A DNA stretch of 64,000 nucleotides from Nocardia mangyaensis (GTDB lineage: Bacteria; Actinomycetota; Actinomycetes; Mycobacteriales; Mycobacteriaceae): positions 5,518,001-5,582,000 of the forward strand of contig NZ_CP018082.1 of NCBI RefSeq assembly GCF_001886715.1, written 5' to 3'. The position numbers were made by a program, and so were the translations under genes. Under the pieces are notes generated by a model. That model was given only the letters and a program-made list of their open reading frames with translations. It made no database searches and had not been told where the DNA came from. Shown piece by piece: positions 53,901 through 61,159 of this stretch; position 1 is the first letter of the stretch; each line of letters begins with the position of its first letter.

Positions 53901-54809
53901 GTAGCGCGGATCACCCCACTGCACCGGCAGCAGCTCGGTCAGCTTCTCCTCGATGATGTGCTCCACCCGTGCCCGACGCGCCAGGTACAGCGGCGCGAGC
54001 TCCGCGGCCGGTTCCCGCCGCACCCCGCCGATCACCGACAGATACGCCGACGGATCGACCGCCACGCCCACCGCCGCCAACGCGTGCGCGGCAGCGGCGA
54101 ATTCGAGCCGAGCACACAGCGATTCCCGCACCGCGTCGACTTTGACCGCGTTCACCGACGCCGCGACCCGCTCGAACGGCGTACGCCCCGCGGCCAACTC
54201 ACGCCGCAACACCCGAATGTCGTCTGGCAAGGCCGAAGCATCCTCGATGTCGCCGCGACGAGACGCGACGACCGTCTCGCCCGTCGAGGCAGTACGCACC
54301 GGCTCGACGAGCCATCCCGACGGCCCGGGCAGCCCAGTGCAGACCGCTACTCCAGCGGCAGGGGGCCGGACCGGTGTCGCAGCGACTCCGGTGTGCACGG
54401 TGTAGCGCGTATCGTCGGCGGACCGCAGGAGGAGGTCGATCCCGCAGGCGAATCGGCCATCGAAGAAGACCGCGCCGTAGATCGCGGGGGCGGCCGTGCG
54501 CAGGGCAGCGGTCGTTGCCTCGGCGGCGGAGGTGAGGGCGGCGATCCGTGCGGCAGGATCGGTGCCGACCACCTCGGGCGACGGGATACGGGTCAGGGAC
54601 TCACCGAGCTGGCGCAGCAGATCCGCCGTCGGCTCGGGCGTGTGGAGCAGGGGCGTGGTGTCGGGGGAGCCGGGGAGATTGCCGAGGGCGGCGTCGATCG
54701 CCCGCAGCAGCGCGAACTCACAGTCCGCCGCGCGCGCGAGATCGCCGACGGCACCGACCACCCGATCACCGGACACGAACAAACGCGGTCCTCCTGTGTT
54801 CACGCACAC
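50973..54809 (-). CDS. TM0106-type RecB nuclease/Dna2-like helicase protein with degenerate motifs
   Basis: A 1278-residue protein with the layout of TM0106-family RecB-like nuclease fused to an SF1 (Dna2-like) helicase. Colinear landmarks: FFDGRFACGIDLLLR near the nuclease, YLACGRCPSCRAAAANARD, GIRPTQRARLRESGVLTID, Walker A VHGPPGTGKTGTTGRAIERL, YFLDTTWRMHP and a late FRGREAAVVLLSM. Several catalytic spots differ: Walker B reads VIADAGDFSLAD where the family has VIDEAGQFSLAD, motif III is GDPVPA rather than GDPQQL, and the nuclease DxK segment reads VHTGVAAT. A Ser/Thr/Asp-rich insertion lies at about 436-543. It may be a pseudo-enzyme. The start is GTG 54809 (or 54803). Confidence 0.8.
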   Translation of the reverse strand: MCVNTGGPRLFVSGDRVVGAVGDLARAADCEFALLRAIDAALGNLPGSPDTTPLLHTPEPTADLLRQLGESLTRIPSPEVVGTDPAARIAALTSAAEATTAALRTAAPAIYGAVFFDGRFACGIDLLLRSADDTRYTVHTGVAATPVRPPAAGVAVCTGLPGPSGWLVEPVRTASTGETVVASRRGDIEDASALPDDIRVLRRELAAGRTPFERVAASVNAVKVDAVRESLCARLEFAAAAHALAAVGVAVDPSAYLSVIGGVRREPAAELAPLYLARRARVEHIIEEKLTELLPVQWGDPRYLACGRCPSCRAAAANARDLLLVAGIRPTQRARLRESGVLTIDRLATTSTPVPGLAPRTVTTLRRQAQIQLDRERTGNPTFALRDATALGSLPASTPGDLALIVDLDHHAAITAVELSTTDTIVFRTAGVTVEPASGHDARTPATTAMSNRPGGPSSADRNAVVFGSSTLGSDPMDPAHRRGNVPAAQEAVQHRPTGNGHADTTVSRDRFADDLEGPAETTSLGNRPTDDAVPHRSMHDGGVLDELLDIIGEHRAADPNVRVYHYGSGVRTALLDWAGRLGTGADLLDELLAEGALVDLAPVVRTALLIGEQSYDVAGLAALVPGAAGRAATVLGIRDWLLDLAVEAGVEVPGTRFAVAESEAPPSLRPGSLEAALAEFAVDAEGDAACAASLTAAILGYHRRERQPRWWAHIDRLGHPVGEWADAPGVLVGEWGTVDTKWHRTPQLPTMRRYLTLTGRLGTGATLTPGTQMVTIYDGAAAAGMTQTLGRRATATATVLGCAVDANFDDTVRLEELLPAGCPPYDDLPAAIAPGPPDGEAEIEAALEFTAQDLLMTLPLVPENAVYDLLLRRAPRLRDGRELPPAHGDIATTLAAAVGALDASYLAVHGPPGTGKTGTTGRAIERLVTRHRWRIGVVAQSHAVIERIFDAVVEAGLLPELVAKKDVASVGPDWSGIEASRYPRFLDNAVNGCVIGGTAADFVDGSLIPPGALDLLVIADAGDFSLADTVAVAVSARNLLLIGDPVPARALAAHPQPVQVSALEWLCEGAPTLPAERGYFLDTTWRMHPALCEPVSASCYGGRLRAGETGTRASDLAGISPGVSTVLVEHRGSATESDAEAREVVRRVRALLGQTWTADGRAHKLHPHDIFVVAPYAAQVARIRTLLARAKIEDVLVGTPDRFRGREAAVVLLSMTTSTPADAPFGMRPLLSRTVIHATLCRAMWKAIVIRSPLLTEYLPDTPEELAALVGFLRLDT

Positions 54810-54905
54810 CCGACGGCAACACCTTAGCCAGCGCCGCGAGCGCCCAGCGCGCTACCCAGGCACATTCGCGCCGGGCAGACTTCCCCGCCCGGCGAACGCG
54901 ACCCG

Positions 54906-56708
54906 CTAGGAACGCGGCTTGCGCCGCTCCGTCCGCGGACGCGCCTCGCGATCGCGACGCGGGCCACGCGAGTTCAGCCGCTGCGCGGGCGGACCCTGAT
55001 CGAGCTGCAGCTGGATCAGCACACCGCTGATCCTGGTGCGCCGCAACGCTTCCAGCGTCTCGTTCGGCAGGTTGGCGGGCAGCTCGACGAGGCTGTAGTC
55101 GGGACGGATGCTGATGTGCCCGAAGTCGCTGCGGCGCAGGCCGCCCTCGTTGGCGATGGCGCCGACGATCGCACCGGGCACCACACGGTGGCGCTTGCCG
55201 ACGCTGATCCGGTAGGTGGCCAGCTCCTCGCCGTTCTCGCGGGAGAACGACGGCGGACGCGGACCGCGCTCCTCGTCGTCGAAGCGACGCGGTGCCCGCT
55301 CGCGATCACGATCCCGGTCGCGCTCGCGACGGGGCGCGGGCTCCGGCTCGGGCGCCATGAAGAAGTTGTCCCCATCGAACCCACCGACGGCCAGGGCCGC
55401 GGCGATGTCGACCAGCGGGGTGTTGTGCTCGGCCTCGTAGTCCTCGATCAGCTTGCGGAACAGCGCGATGTTGTCCGAGGCCAGGTTCTCGGTGATCGAG
55501 TCGCCGAACTTGGCCGCGCGCGTGGCGTTCACATCGTCCACGCTGGGCAGCTGCATCTCGGTGAGCGGATGCCGGGTGGCGCGCTCGATCGCCTTGAGCA
55601 GGTGGCGCTCGCGCGGGGCGACGAACAGCAGCGCCTGACCCGAACGGCCCGCGCGACCGGTGCGGCCGATGCGGTGCACGTAGGACTCGGTGTCGTGCGG
55701 GATGTCGTAGTTCACGACATGGGAAATGCGGTCCACGTCCAGGCCACGAGCGGCGACATCGGTGGCGACCAGGATGTCGAGTGCGCCCGACTTGAGCTGA
55801 CCGATGGTGCGCTCACGCTGGTTCTGCGCGATGTCACCGTTGATCGCGGCCGCCGAGAAACCACGCGAGCGTAATTTCTCGGCCAGTTCCTCGGTGGCCT
55901 GCTTGGTGCGCACGAAGATGATCATCGCCTCGAAGTCCTCGACCTCGAGGACGCGCGTGAGGGCATCGAGCTTGCGCTGATGCGACACCTGCACGTAGCG
56001 CTGGGTGATGTTGGTGTTGGTCGTGGTCTTGGACTTGACCGTGATCTCGACCGGCTCGTTGAGGTACTGCTTGGAGATCTTGCGGATCGCACCCGGCATG
56101 GTCGCCGAGAACAGCGCGACCTGTTTGTCCTTGGGCGTATCGCGCAGGATGCGTTCGACGTCTTCCTGGAAGCCCATCTTGAGCATCTCGTCGGCCTCGT
56201 CGAGCACCAGGTAGCGCAGCTCGGTCAGATCGAGCGTGCCCTTCTCCAGGTGATCGATCACGCGACCGGGCGTGCCGACGACCACGTGCGCGCCGCGGCG
56301 CAGGCCGGACAGCTGCACGCCGTAGCTCTGCCCGCCGTAGATGGGCAGCACGTGCAGACCGGGGATGTGCGAGGAGTACTTGCCGAACGCCTCGGCCACC
56401 TGGATCGCGAGTTCACGAGTCGGCGCGAGCACCAGCGCGCTCGGCTTCTTCTGCGCGGTGTCCAGATTCATCAGGATCGGGATCGCGAATGCCGCGGTTT
56501 TGCCGGTGCCGGTCTGGGCGAGGCCGACCACATCGGCGCCGGACAGCAGCGGGGGAATCGTCGCCGCCTGAATCGGGGACGGCGACTCGTAGCCCACGTC
56601 GGCGATGGCCGCCAGTACGCGGTCATCGATCCCGAGATCGGCGAAGGTCGGGCCGTCGTCGTGCCTGTCGTCGTCGGCAGGAACGCTGTCGACCTCATTG
56701 GTACTCAT
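54906..56708 (-). CDS. DEAD-box RNA helicase with DbpA-like C-terminal domain
   Basis: A 600-residue ATP-dependent RNA helicase of the CsdA/DeaD type. Motifs: Q region FADLGIDDRVLAAIADVGY, GLAQTGTGKTAAFAIP, APTRELAIQV, VVGTPGRVIDHLEKG, LVLDEADEML, ALFSATMP, ATDVAARGLDVDRI and HRIGRTGRAGRSG, all intact. After an Arg/Asp/Glu-rich linker (about 455-500) a DbpA-type RNA-binding domain (near RISVGKRHRVVPGAIVGAIA) ends in a basic tail. It probably works in ribosome assembly or cold adaptation. Divergent from the nitrilase gene with a 62-bp gap. Confidence 0.95.
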   Translation of the reverse strand: MSTNEVDSVPADDDRHDDGPTFADLGIDDRVLAAIADVGYESPSPIQAATIPPLLSGADVVGLAQTGTGKTAAFAIPILMNLDTAQKKPSALVLAPTRELAIQVAEAFGKYSSHIPGLHVLPIYGGQSYGVQLSGLRRGAHVVVGTPGRVIDHLEKGTLDLTELRYLVLDEADEMLKMGFQEDVERILRDTPKDKQVALFSATMPGAIRKISKQYLNEPVEITVKSKTTTNTNITQRYVQVSHQRKLDALTRVLEVEDFEAMIIFVRTKQATEELAEKLRSRGFSAAAINGDIAQNQRERTIGQLKSGALDILVATDVAARGLDVDRISHVVNYDIPHDTESYVHRIGRTGRAGRSGQALLFVAPRERHLLKAIERATRHPLTEMQLPSVDDVNATRAAKFGDSITENLASDNIALFRKLIEDYEAEHNTPLVDIAAALAVGGFDGDNFFMAPEPEPAPRRERDRDRDRERAPRRFDDEERGPRPPSFSRENGEELATYRISVGKRHRVVPGAIVGAIANEGGLRRSDFGHISIRPDYSLVELPANLPNETLEALRRTRISGVLIQLQLDQGPPAQRLNSRGPRRDREARPRTERRKPRS

Positions 56709-56770
56709 TGACCAGCAGTTTACTGCCTCACGGTAGCTGTCCTTGCCACCGGGTGAATACGGTGAGACCT

Positions 56771-57616
56771 ATGCAACTGCAGAACGGGTCAGCGCATCAG
56801 GAACAGGCAGCGACGGTGGTGCCCATCGCCGTCATCCAATTCGCCCCGGAGACCGACCCCCTTGCGAATCTGGACACCCTGCGCGAGCACGTGCGCACGG
56901 CCGCCGAGGCCGGTGCGCGACTGGTCCTCGCCCCCGAATACTCGATGTTTGCGGTGACCCGGCTCGATGAGCGTGTGGTCGCGATCGCCGAACCGCTCGA
57001 CGGCCCGTTCACCACCGGACTCGGCGCGCTGGCGGCCGAATTCGGGGTGTTCCTGGTGGCCGGTGTGGTCGAACGACCGGAGCAAGACACCGCCCGGATC
57101 AGCAACACCCTCGTCGCGCACGGGCCCGACGGCACCCTGGTCGCGGTATATCGGAAGGTGCACCTCTACGACGCATTCGGCCATGTGGAGTCGGAGGTGG
57201 TGCAGGCCGGTCCGCTGGTCGAGCCTGCGACGTTCGCCGTCGACGGTGTGATGTTCGGCATGCAGACCTGCTTCGATCTGCGATTCCCGGAGGGTTGTCG
57301 GCGTGTTGCGGCGGCCGGCGCGCACGTGCTGCTGCTGCCCGCGCAGTGGATTCCCGGCCCGGCCAAGGTCGACCAGTGGACCACCCTGTTGCGGGCCCGC
57401 GCCATCGAGAACACCGTCTACGTGGCGGCGGCCGATCAGTGCGCGCCGCGCGGGGCGGGCGCCTCGATGATCGTCGACCCGGCGGGCGCCGTGCTGGCCC
57501 AGCTCGGTGACGAGCCGGGTGTGCTCACCGCCGCGATCGACCCGGCGCACCTGGCTCGGGTGCGCACCGCCAATCCCAGCCTCTCGCTGCGCCGCTTCGC
57601 GATCACGGAACGCTGA
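56771..57616 (+). CDS. Carbon-nitrogen hydrolase (nitrilase superfamily)
   Basis: A 281-residue amidase of the nitrilase superfamily. The catalytic triad is visible: Glu in LVLAPEYSMF, Lys in VYRKVHLYDAFG, and Cys in MQTCFDLRFPEG. The YDAFG-x-x-ES and DLRFPE segments fit the omega-amidase/predicted amidohydrolase branch (Nit1/2-like). A 17-residue extension precedes the strand PIAVIQFAPE. It is divergent from the DEAD helicase gene and upstream of a phosphoribosyltransferase. Deaminated glutathione or omega-amides are likely substrates from family knowledge only. Confidence 0.92.
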   Translation: MQLQNGSAHQEQAATVVPIAVIQFAPETDPLANLDTLREHVRTAAEAGARLVLAPEYSMFAVTRLDERVVAIAEPLDGPFTTGLGALAAEFGVFLVAGVVERPEQDTARISNTLVAHGPDGTLVAVYRKVHLYDAFGHVESEVVQAGPLVEPATFAVDGVMFGMQTCFDLRFPEGCRRVAAAGAHVLLLPAQWIPGPAKVDQWTTLLRARAIENTVYVAAADQCAPRGAGASMIVDPAGAVLAQLGDEPGVLTAAIDPAHLARVRTANPSLSLRRFAITER

Positions 57617-57671
57617 ACGTCGAGGTGCGGTCGTATCGCCGACGGCGGTCGGCGGAGTAGCGTTCGAGGCA

Positions 57672-58292
57672 ATGGTCTATCCCGATCGCGCAGCGGCGGG
57701 CCGCGTCCTCGGCGCGGCTCTCGGGCATCTGCGGGCGAGCCGTCCGCTGGTGCTCGGGCTACCGCGCGGCGGCGTGCCGGTGGCGGCGGCGGTGAGCGCC
57801 GCGATCGGCGGGGAACTCGATGTGCTGCTGGTGCGCAAGTTGGGCCTGCCCTGGCAGCCGGAGCTGGCGATGGGTGCGCTCGGCGAGGGCGGGGTGCTGG
57901 TGCTCAATCGGGAGGTCATCGAGCGGGCCGGGGTGAGCCAGGCGGCCTTCGCCGAGGTCGAACGGGCCGAGCGCGCCGAACTGGCTCGGCGACAAGCGGT
58001 CCTGCGCGACGGCGACCCGGTACCGATGGCGCGGCGCACCGTGGTGATCGTCGACGACGGCATGGCGACCGGCGCGACCGTGGTGGCGGCCTGCCGGGTG
58101 GCGCGCGCCCAGGATCCGGACCGCCTCGTGGTCGCGATGCCGGTGTCCTCGCCGGAGGCGGTACGCCGGGTCGACCCCGAATGCGACGAACTCGTGTGTG
58201 CGTGGGCGCCCGAGGACCTCGGTGGAGTCGGCATGGCCTACAACGACTTCCACCAGTTGGCCGACGACGAGGTGGTCTCGCTGTTGCGCTGA
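57672..58292 (+). CDS. Phosphoribosyltransferase-family protein
   Basis: A 206-residue type I phosphoribosyltransferase-like protein. The PRPP loop reads VVIVDDGMATGATVVAAC; the N-terminal LVLGLPRGGVPVAAAVSAAI and VRKLGLPWQPELAMGALGEG segments are typical of the COG1926 group. The base or true substrate is unknown; many members act in unrelated pathways or as fusion partners with hydrolases. It follows the nitrilase gene by 55 bp on the same strand. The stop is 7 bp from the convergent aldolase gene stop. Confidence 0.9.
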   Translation: MVYPDRAAAGRVLGAALGHLRASRPLVLGLPRGGVPVAAAVSAAIGGELDVLLVRKLGLPWQPELAMGALGEGGVLVLNREVIERAGVSQAAFAEVERAERAELARRQAVLRDGDPVPMARRTVVIVDDGMATGATVVAACRVARAQDPDRLVVAMPVSSPEAVRRVDPECDELVCAWAPEDLGGVGMAYNDFHQLADDEVVSLLR

Positions 58293-58299
58293 GCGGGAC

Positions 58300-59478
58300 T
58301 CAGCCGAAGCACTGTCCTTCGCCGCGGTAGGTGGGCACCGTGGTGCGCGTGCCGGATTCGTCGACCAGGTGGATCTCGGTGAAGCGTTCACACAGCTCGC
58401 CCGCCTTGGCGTGGCGGAACCAGACGCGGTCACCGATCTCGAGTTCGGTGCCGCCGCTCAGCGGGGTCTGGACCTCGCCCGCGCCCTCGGAGCCGAGCAG
58501 TTTCAGACCGGCCGGCCAGACCGGGATCGGGACACGACTCGGGCCGGTGGGACCGGAGGCGATGTAGCCGCCCGCGAACACGGTGGCGATGCTCGGCGTC
58601 GGCTTGCGCAGGACCGGGGTGGCGAAGAACAGCGCGGGACGCGGGGTGAACGAGCGGTAGTGGTCGAACAGCGTCGGCACGTACAGGCCCGACCCGGCGG
58701 TGACCTCGGTGACATCGGGATCGGTGATCGAGACCTCGATCGAGCCGGTGCCGCCGCTGTTGACGATCTCGAGCGGACCGGTCACCGCGCGCACCGCGTC
58801 GAGCACCCGCGTGCGCCTGCGTCCGATCTCGATGGCCGAGAGCCGCTTCACCACGCGCACCGCGAGGTTGCTGTCGGGCAGCCCGGCGATCTGGGCCTCG
58901 TAGGTCATCACGCCGACCACGTCGAAGCCGCGGCGGGCGGCCTCGGAGGCGAGCGCGGCGGCCTGCTCGGGGCTGCGCACGGGCGAGCGGCGGGCACCGA
59001 GATGCACCGGGCCGACGCGCAGTGCGGCGTCGACGTCGAGGCAGACGCGGGGGCGCACCAGATCGGTGCCGAGGGCGGCGCGGGTGAGTTCGAGTTGGTC
59101 CACGTCGTCGACCATCAGGGTGATCGAGCGCTGCAGGATCGGATCGGCGGCGAGTTCGGCCAGGGCGGCCCGGTCCAGCGTGGGATAGCCGAGCAGGACG
59201 TCGCGGGCGCCGAGGCGGGTCAGCCAGATGGCCTCGCGCAGCGAGTAGGCCATGATCCCGGCGAATCCGCCGGCCGCGGTGAGTTCGGCGCCGAGGACGC
59301 GCTCGAGCACCGCGCGGCAGCGCACCGACTTGCTGGCCACCCGCACCGCGACGCCGTTCGCGCGCCGGGTCAGGTCGGCGGCATTGGCGTCGAGGGTGGC
59401 CAGGTCGAGCGCGGCCAGCGGCGGGTCGAGGTCGGCGGTCGCCGCGTGCAGATCGTGCAGCGATGTCGTCTGGGTCAC
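58300..59478 (-). CDS. D-threonine aldolase-like PLP enzyme (alanine racemase N-terminal fold)
   Basis: A 392-residue PLP enzyme of the DSD1/D-threonine aldolase group. The N-terminal barrel carries the PLP lysine in VAVRVASKSVRCRAV, with VLLGYPTL and PRVCLDVDAALRVG strands; the C-terminal part has VNSGGTGSIEVS, TEVTAGSGLYVP and the late VWFRHAKAGELCERFTEIHL, matching the metal-binding (His/Cys) end of this family. It likely cleaves or deaminates a D-amino acid; the substrate is not defined. It converges with the phosphoribosyltransferase gene and is followed, upstream, by a small regulator-like gene on the same strand. Confidence 0.9.
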   Translation of the reverse strand: MTQTTSLHDLHAATADLDPPLAALDLATLDANAADLTRRANGVAVRVASKSVRCRAVLERVLGAELTAAGGFAGIMAYSLREAIWLTRLGARDVLLGYPTLDRAALAELAADPILQRSITLMVDDVDQLELTRAALGTDLVRPRVCLDVDAALRVGPVHLGARRSPVRSPEQAAALASEAARRGFDVVGVMTYEAQIAGLPDSNLAVRVVKRLSAIEIGRRRTRVLDAVRAVTGPLEIVNSGGTGSIEVSITDPDVTEVTAGSGLYVPTLFDHYRSFTPRPALFFATPVLRKPTPSIATVFAGGYIASGPTGPSRVPIPVWPAGLKLLGSEGAGEVQTPLSGGTELEIGDRVWFRHAKAGELCERFTEIHLVDESGTRTTVPTYRGEGQCFG

Positions 59479-59528
59479 TCCCCTACTGAACCACCTATTT
59501 GGTCAGTCGTCCAGTATTTGGGTGAGTG

Positions 59529-60077
59529 TCAGACCTCGACGGCTTTGAGGGTCAGGCAGCCGACCAGGTCGTCGATCACCACGAGGGTGGTCTCGTCGTT
59601 GCCGTCGGCCAGCCAGCGCAGGACCGTGCCGTAGAGCACCGAGACAATGTAGGCGGCGATCGAGTCGAGCGGCTCGAGCCACTCGGTACCGGACAGCCGG
59701 GCGCACAGCTCGAGGAAGGCCACGGCCTCCTCGTCCATCTGACGGAACACCGCGGCAGCGTTCGGATCGCCGACACACTCACCCGAGGGCGAGGACCATC
59801 GTTGACGCAGGGTCTGCACCGCGGACTCGTAGTCGTCGACCCGTCGAGCGGGCGCGGCCTTCACCAGCGGCCAGTAGGCGCTCATCCCGGCGTGCAGCAG
59901 CACCCGCAGCGCCCGCACTCCGGTGGCATCGGAGTTGGCGGCGGCTTGCTCGATGGCCCGGCACACGGCCGGTCGCAACGAGGTTTCGGTAAGTTCACGA
60001 CTGACGCTCAACGACAACTCCTCGGCAACAAATTTCGCTGCCCGCGGCGATGCGAGCCCTGCGGATCGGTCGGCCAT
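59529..60077 (-). CDS. TetR-C-terminal-like all-helical protein, unknown
   Basis: A 182-residue helical protein. The region ELSLSVSRELTETSLRPAV, ALRVLLHAGMSAYWPLVKAA, AVAFLELCARLSGTEWLEPL and SIAAYIVSVLYGTVLRWLAD resembles the ligand-binding part of TetR-type repressors, but no helix-turn-helix is seen at the N-terminus or in the short upstream frames. It may be a regulator that lost its DNA-binding domain or a different helical family. It starts 51 bp upstream of the aldolase gene start region and faces an A+T-rich gap with palindromes. Function unknown. Confidence 0.5.
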   Translation of the reverse strand: MADRSAGLASPRAAKFVAEELSLSVSRELTETSLRPAVCRAIEQAAANSDATGVRALRVLLHAGMSAYWPLVKAAPARRVDDYESAVQTLRQRWSSPSGECVGDPNAAAVFRQMDEEAVAFLELCARLSGTEWLEPLDSIAAYIVSVLYGTVLRWLADGNDETTLVVIDDLVGCLTLKAVEV

Positions 60078-60412
60078 AGATGGTTCAACCTATCCAGCGA
60101 GCTCGATCTTAGAAGGTTTTCTGGATTCACGAACTGCTTCAGCCATCCTTTTCAGACTGAAAGATTGTTTTGTTATCCGAATGCGACCTTGTGTAAAACC
60201 GACCATACGGCCTGAATATGTCCGCATTCCAATACATCCAGCAACCCCCTGCCGGAATGCACGTACTGATCAATAGTACAAGTCGGCTTCGGGGGCACTC
60301 CTCGCGTGTGGGCGACGGCACAGTGGCACCCGACGAAACGGACATCGCACAATGGATGGCCGTTGCGCCAACTCGGCCGCGACGATCGCCCGGTCGCCGA
60401 TAACCTGGTCAA
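60078..60412. other. A+T-rich intergenic region with two palindromes, 335 bp
   Basis: The 60085-60240 part is far more A+T-rich than the rest of the window. It holds TTTCAGACTGAAA (60150-60162, perfect, 1-bp centre) and GTACT-GATCAAT-AGTAC (60263-60279, 5-bp arms). No convincing gene: the frames on either strand lack ribosome sites. This is the shared upstream region of the 59529 gene and the phosphatase gene. Confidence 0.5.
60150..60162. promoter_or_regulatory. Palindrome TTTCAGACTGAAA, possible operator
   Basis: Perfect 6-bp inverted repeat around one base, 73 bases upstream of the 59529 gene start and inside the A+T-rich patch. Suitable for a dimeric repressor; not proven. Confidence 0.4.
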
Positions 60413-61156
60413 GTGACTCTCTCGCCTCCTGCCGATCAGTTCGCCCTCAGCGGCACCTTCAATTTCCGCGATGTGGGCGGCCTTCGCCGCGCCGACGGCG
60501 CCGCGACCCGCCCCGGAGTGCTGCTGCGCTCGGCCCAGTTGAGCGGCCTCGACGCGCAGGGCCACGACATGCTGCGTCAGCTGCGAGTGACCGACGTGCA
60601 CGATCTGCGGGGCCGTACCGAGATCGACCACATCGGCCATGACACCCTGCCCGAAGACGTGCGCCTGCACATCACGCCGTTCGACTCGAGGATGGAGGAG
60701 GCGCCGCCGCACGAGGCGCAGACCACCTCGGCGCGCGCCCACATGATCGAGGTCTACCGGCAGTTCCCCACGCTCCCCGAGGCGCACACCGCGATCACCG
60801 GGCTGGCCGGCTCGATCGCCCGTGGTCAGGGCGCGGTGCTGGTGCATTGCGCGGCGGGCAAGGACCGCACCGGCTGGGCGGTGGCGACCCTGCTGCGCGC
60901 GGTCGGCGTCACCGAGGACGACGTGTACGCCGACTTCCTGGCCAGCAATGCCGCCGTCGCACCACTGCGCATGCTGCTCGAGCCGAAGATCGGCCGCGGC
61001 GAAGCGCTGTCGGATGACCTGCTCGGCGTGCACCCCGAATACCTGCACACCGCCGACGCCACCGTGCGCGAGCACTACGGCGACGCCGAGGGCTACCTGG
61101 CCGCGATCGGCCTCACCGGCGATCTGCGTGAGGCCCTGCGCACCCGACTGCTGTGA
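60413..61156 (+). CDS. Tyrosine/phosphoinositide phosphatase (Y_phosphatase3/PtpB-like)
   Basis: A 247-residue phosphatase. The P-loop is VLVHCAAGKDRTGWAVATLL (CX5R: Cys, Ala-Ala-Gly-Lys-Asp, Arg); the N-terminal LSGTFNFRDVGGLRRADG and LLRSAQLSGLDAQG segments are characteristic of the family that includes mycobacterial PtpB. The Lys in the P-loop is typical of lipid/dual-specificity members. It starts at a GTG. It converges with an AMP-binding gene (stops 3 bp apart). It might dephosphorylate targets of the tandem kinases, but that is speculation. No signal peptide seen. Confidence 0.92.
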   Translation: MTLSPPADQFALSGTFNFRDVGGLRRADGAATRPGVLLRSAQLSGLDAQGHDMLRQLRVTDVHDLRGRTEIDHIGHDTLPEDVRLHITPFDSRMEEAPPHEAQTTSARAHMIEVYRQFPTLPEAHTAITGLAGSIARGQGAVLVHCAAGKDRTGWAVATLLRAVGVTEDDVYADFLASNAAVAPLRMLLEPKIGRGEALSDDLLGVHPEYLHTADATVREHYGDAEGYLAAIGLTGDLREALRTRLL

Positions 61157-61159
61157 TCC

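Noticed and set aside
60218..60403. 61-residue frame in the gap before the phosphatase gene
   Set aside because: No ribosome site, covers the palindrome, no recognisable features; left as intergenic.
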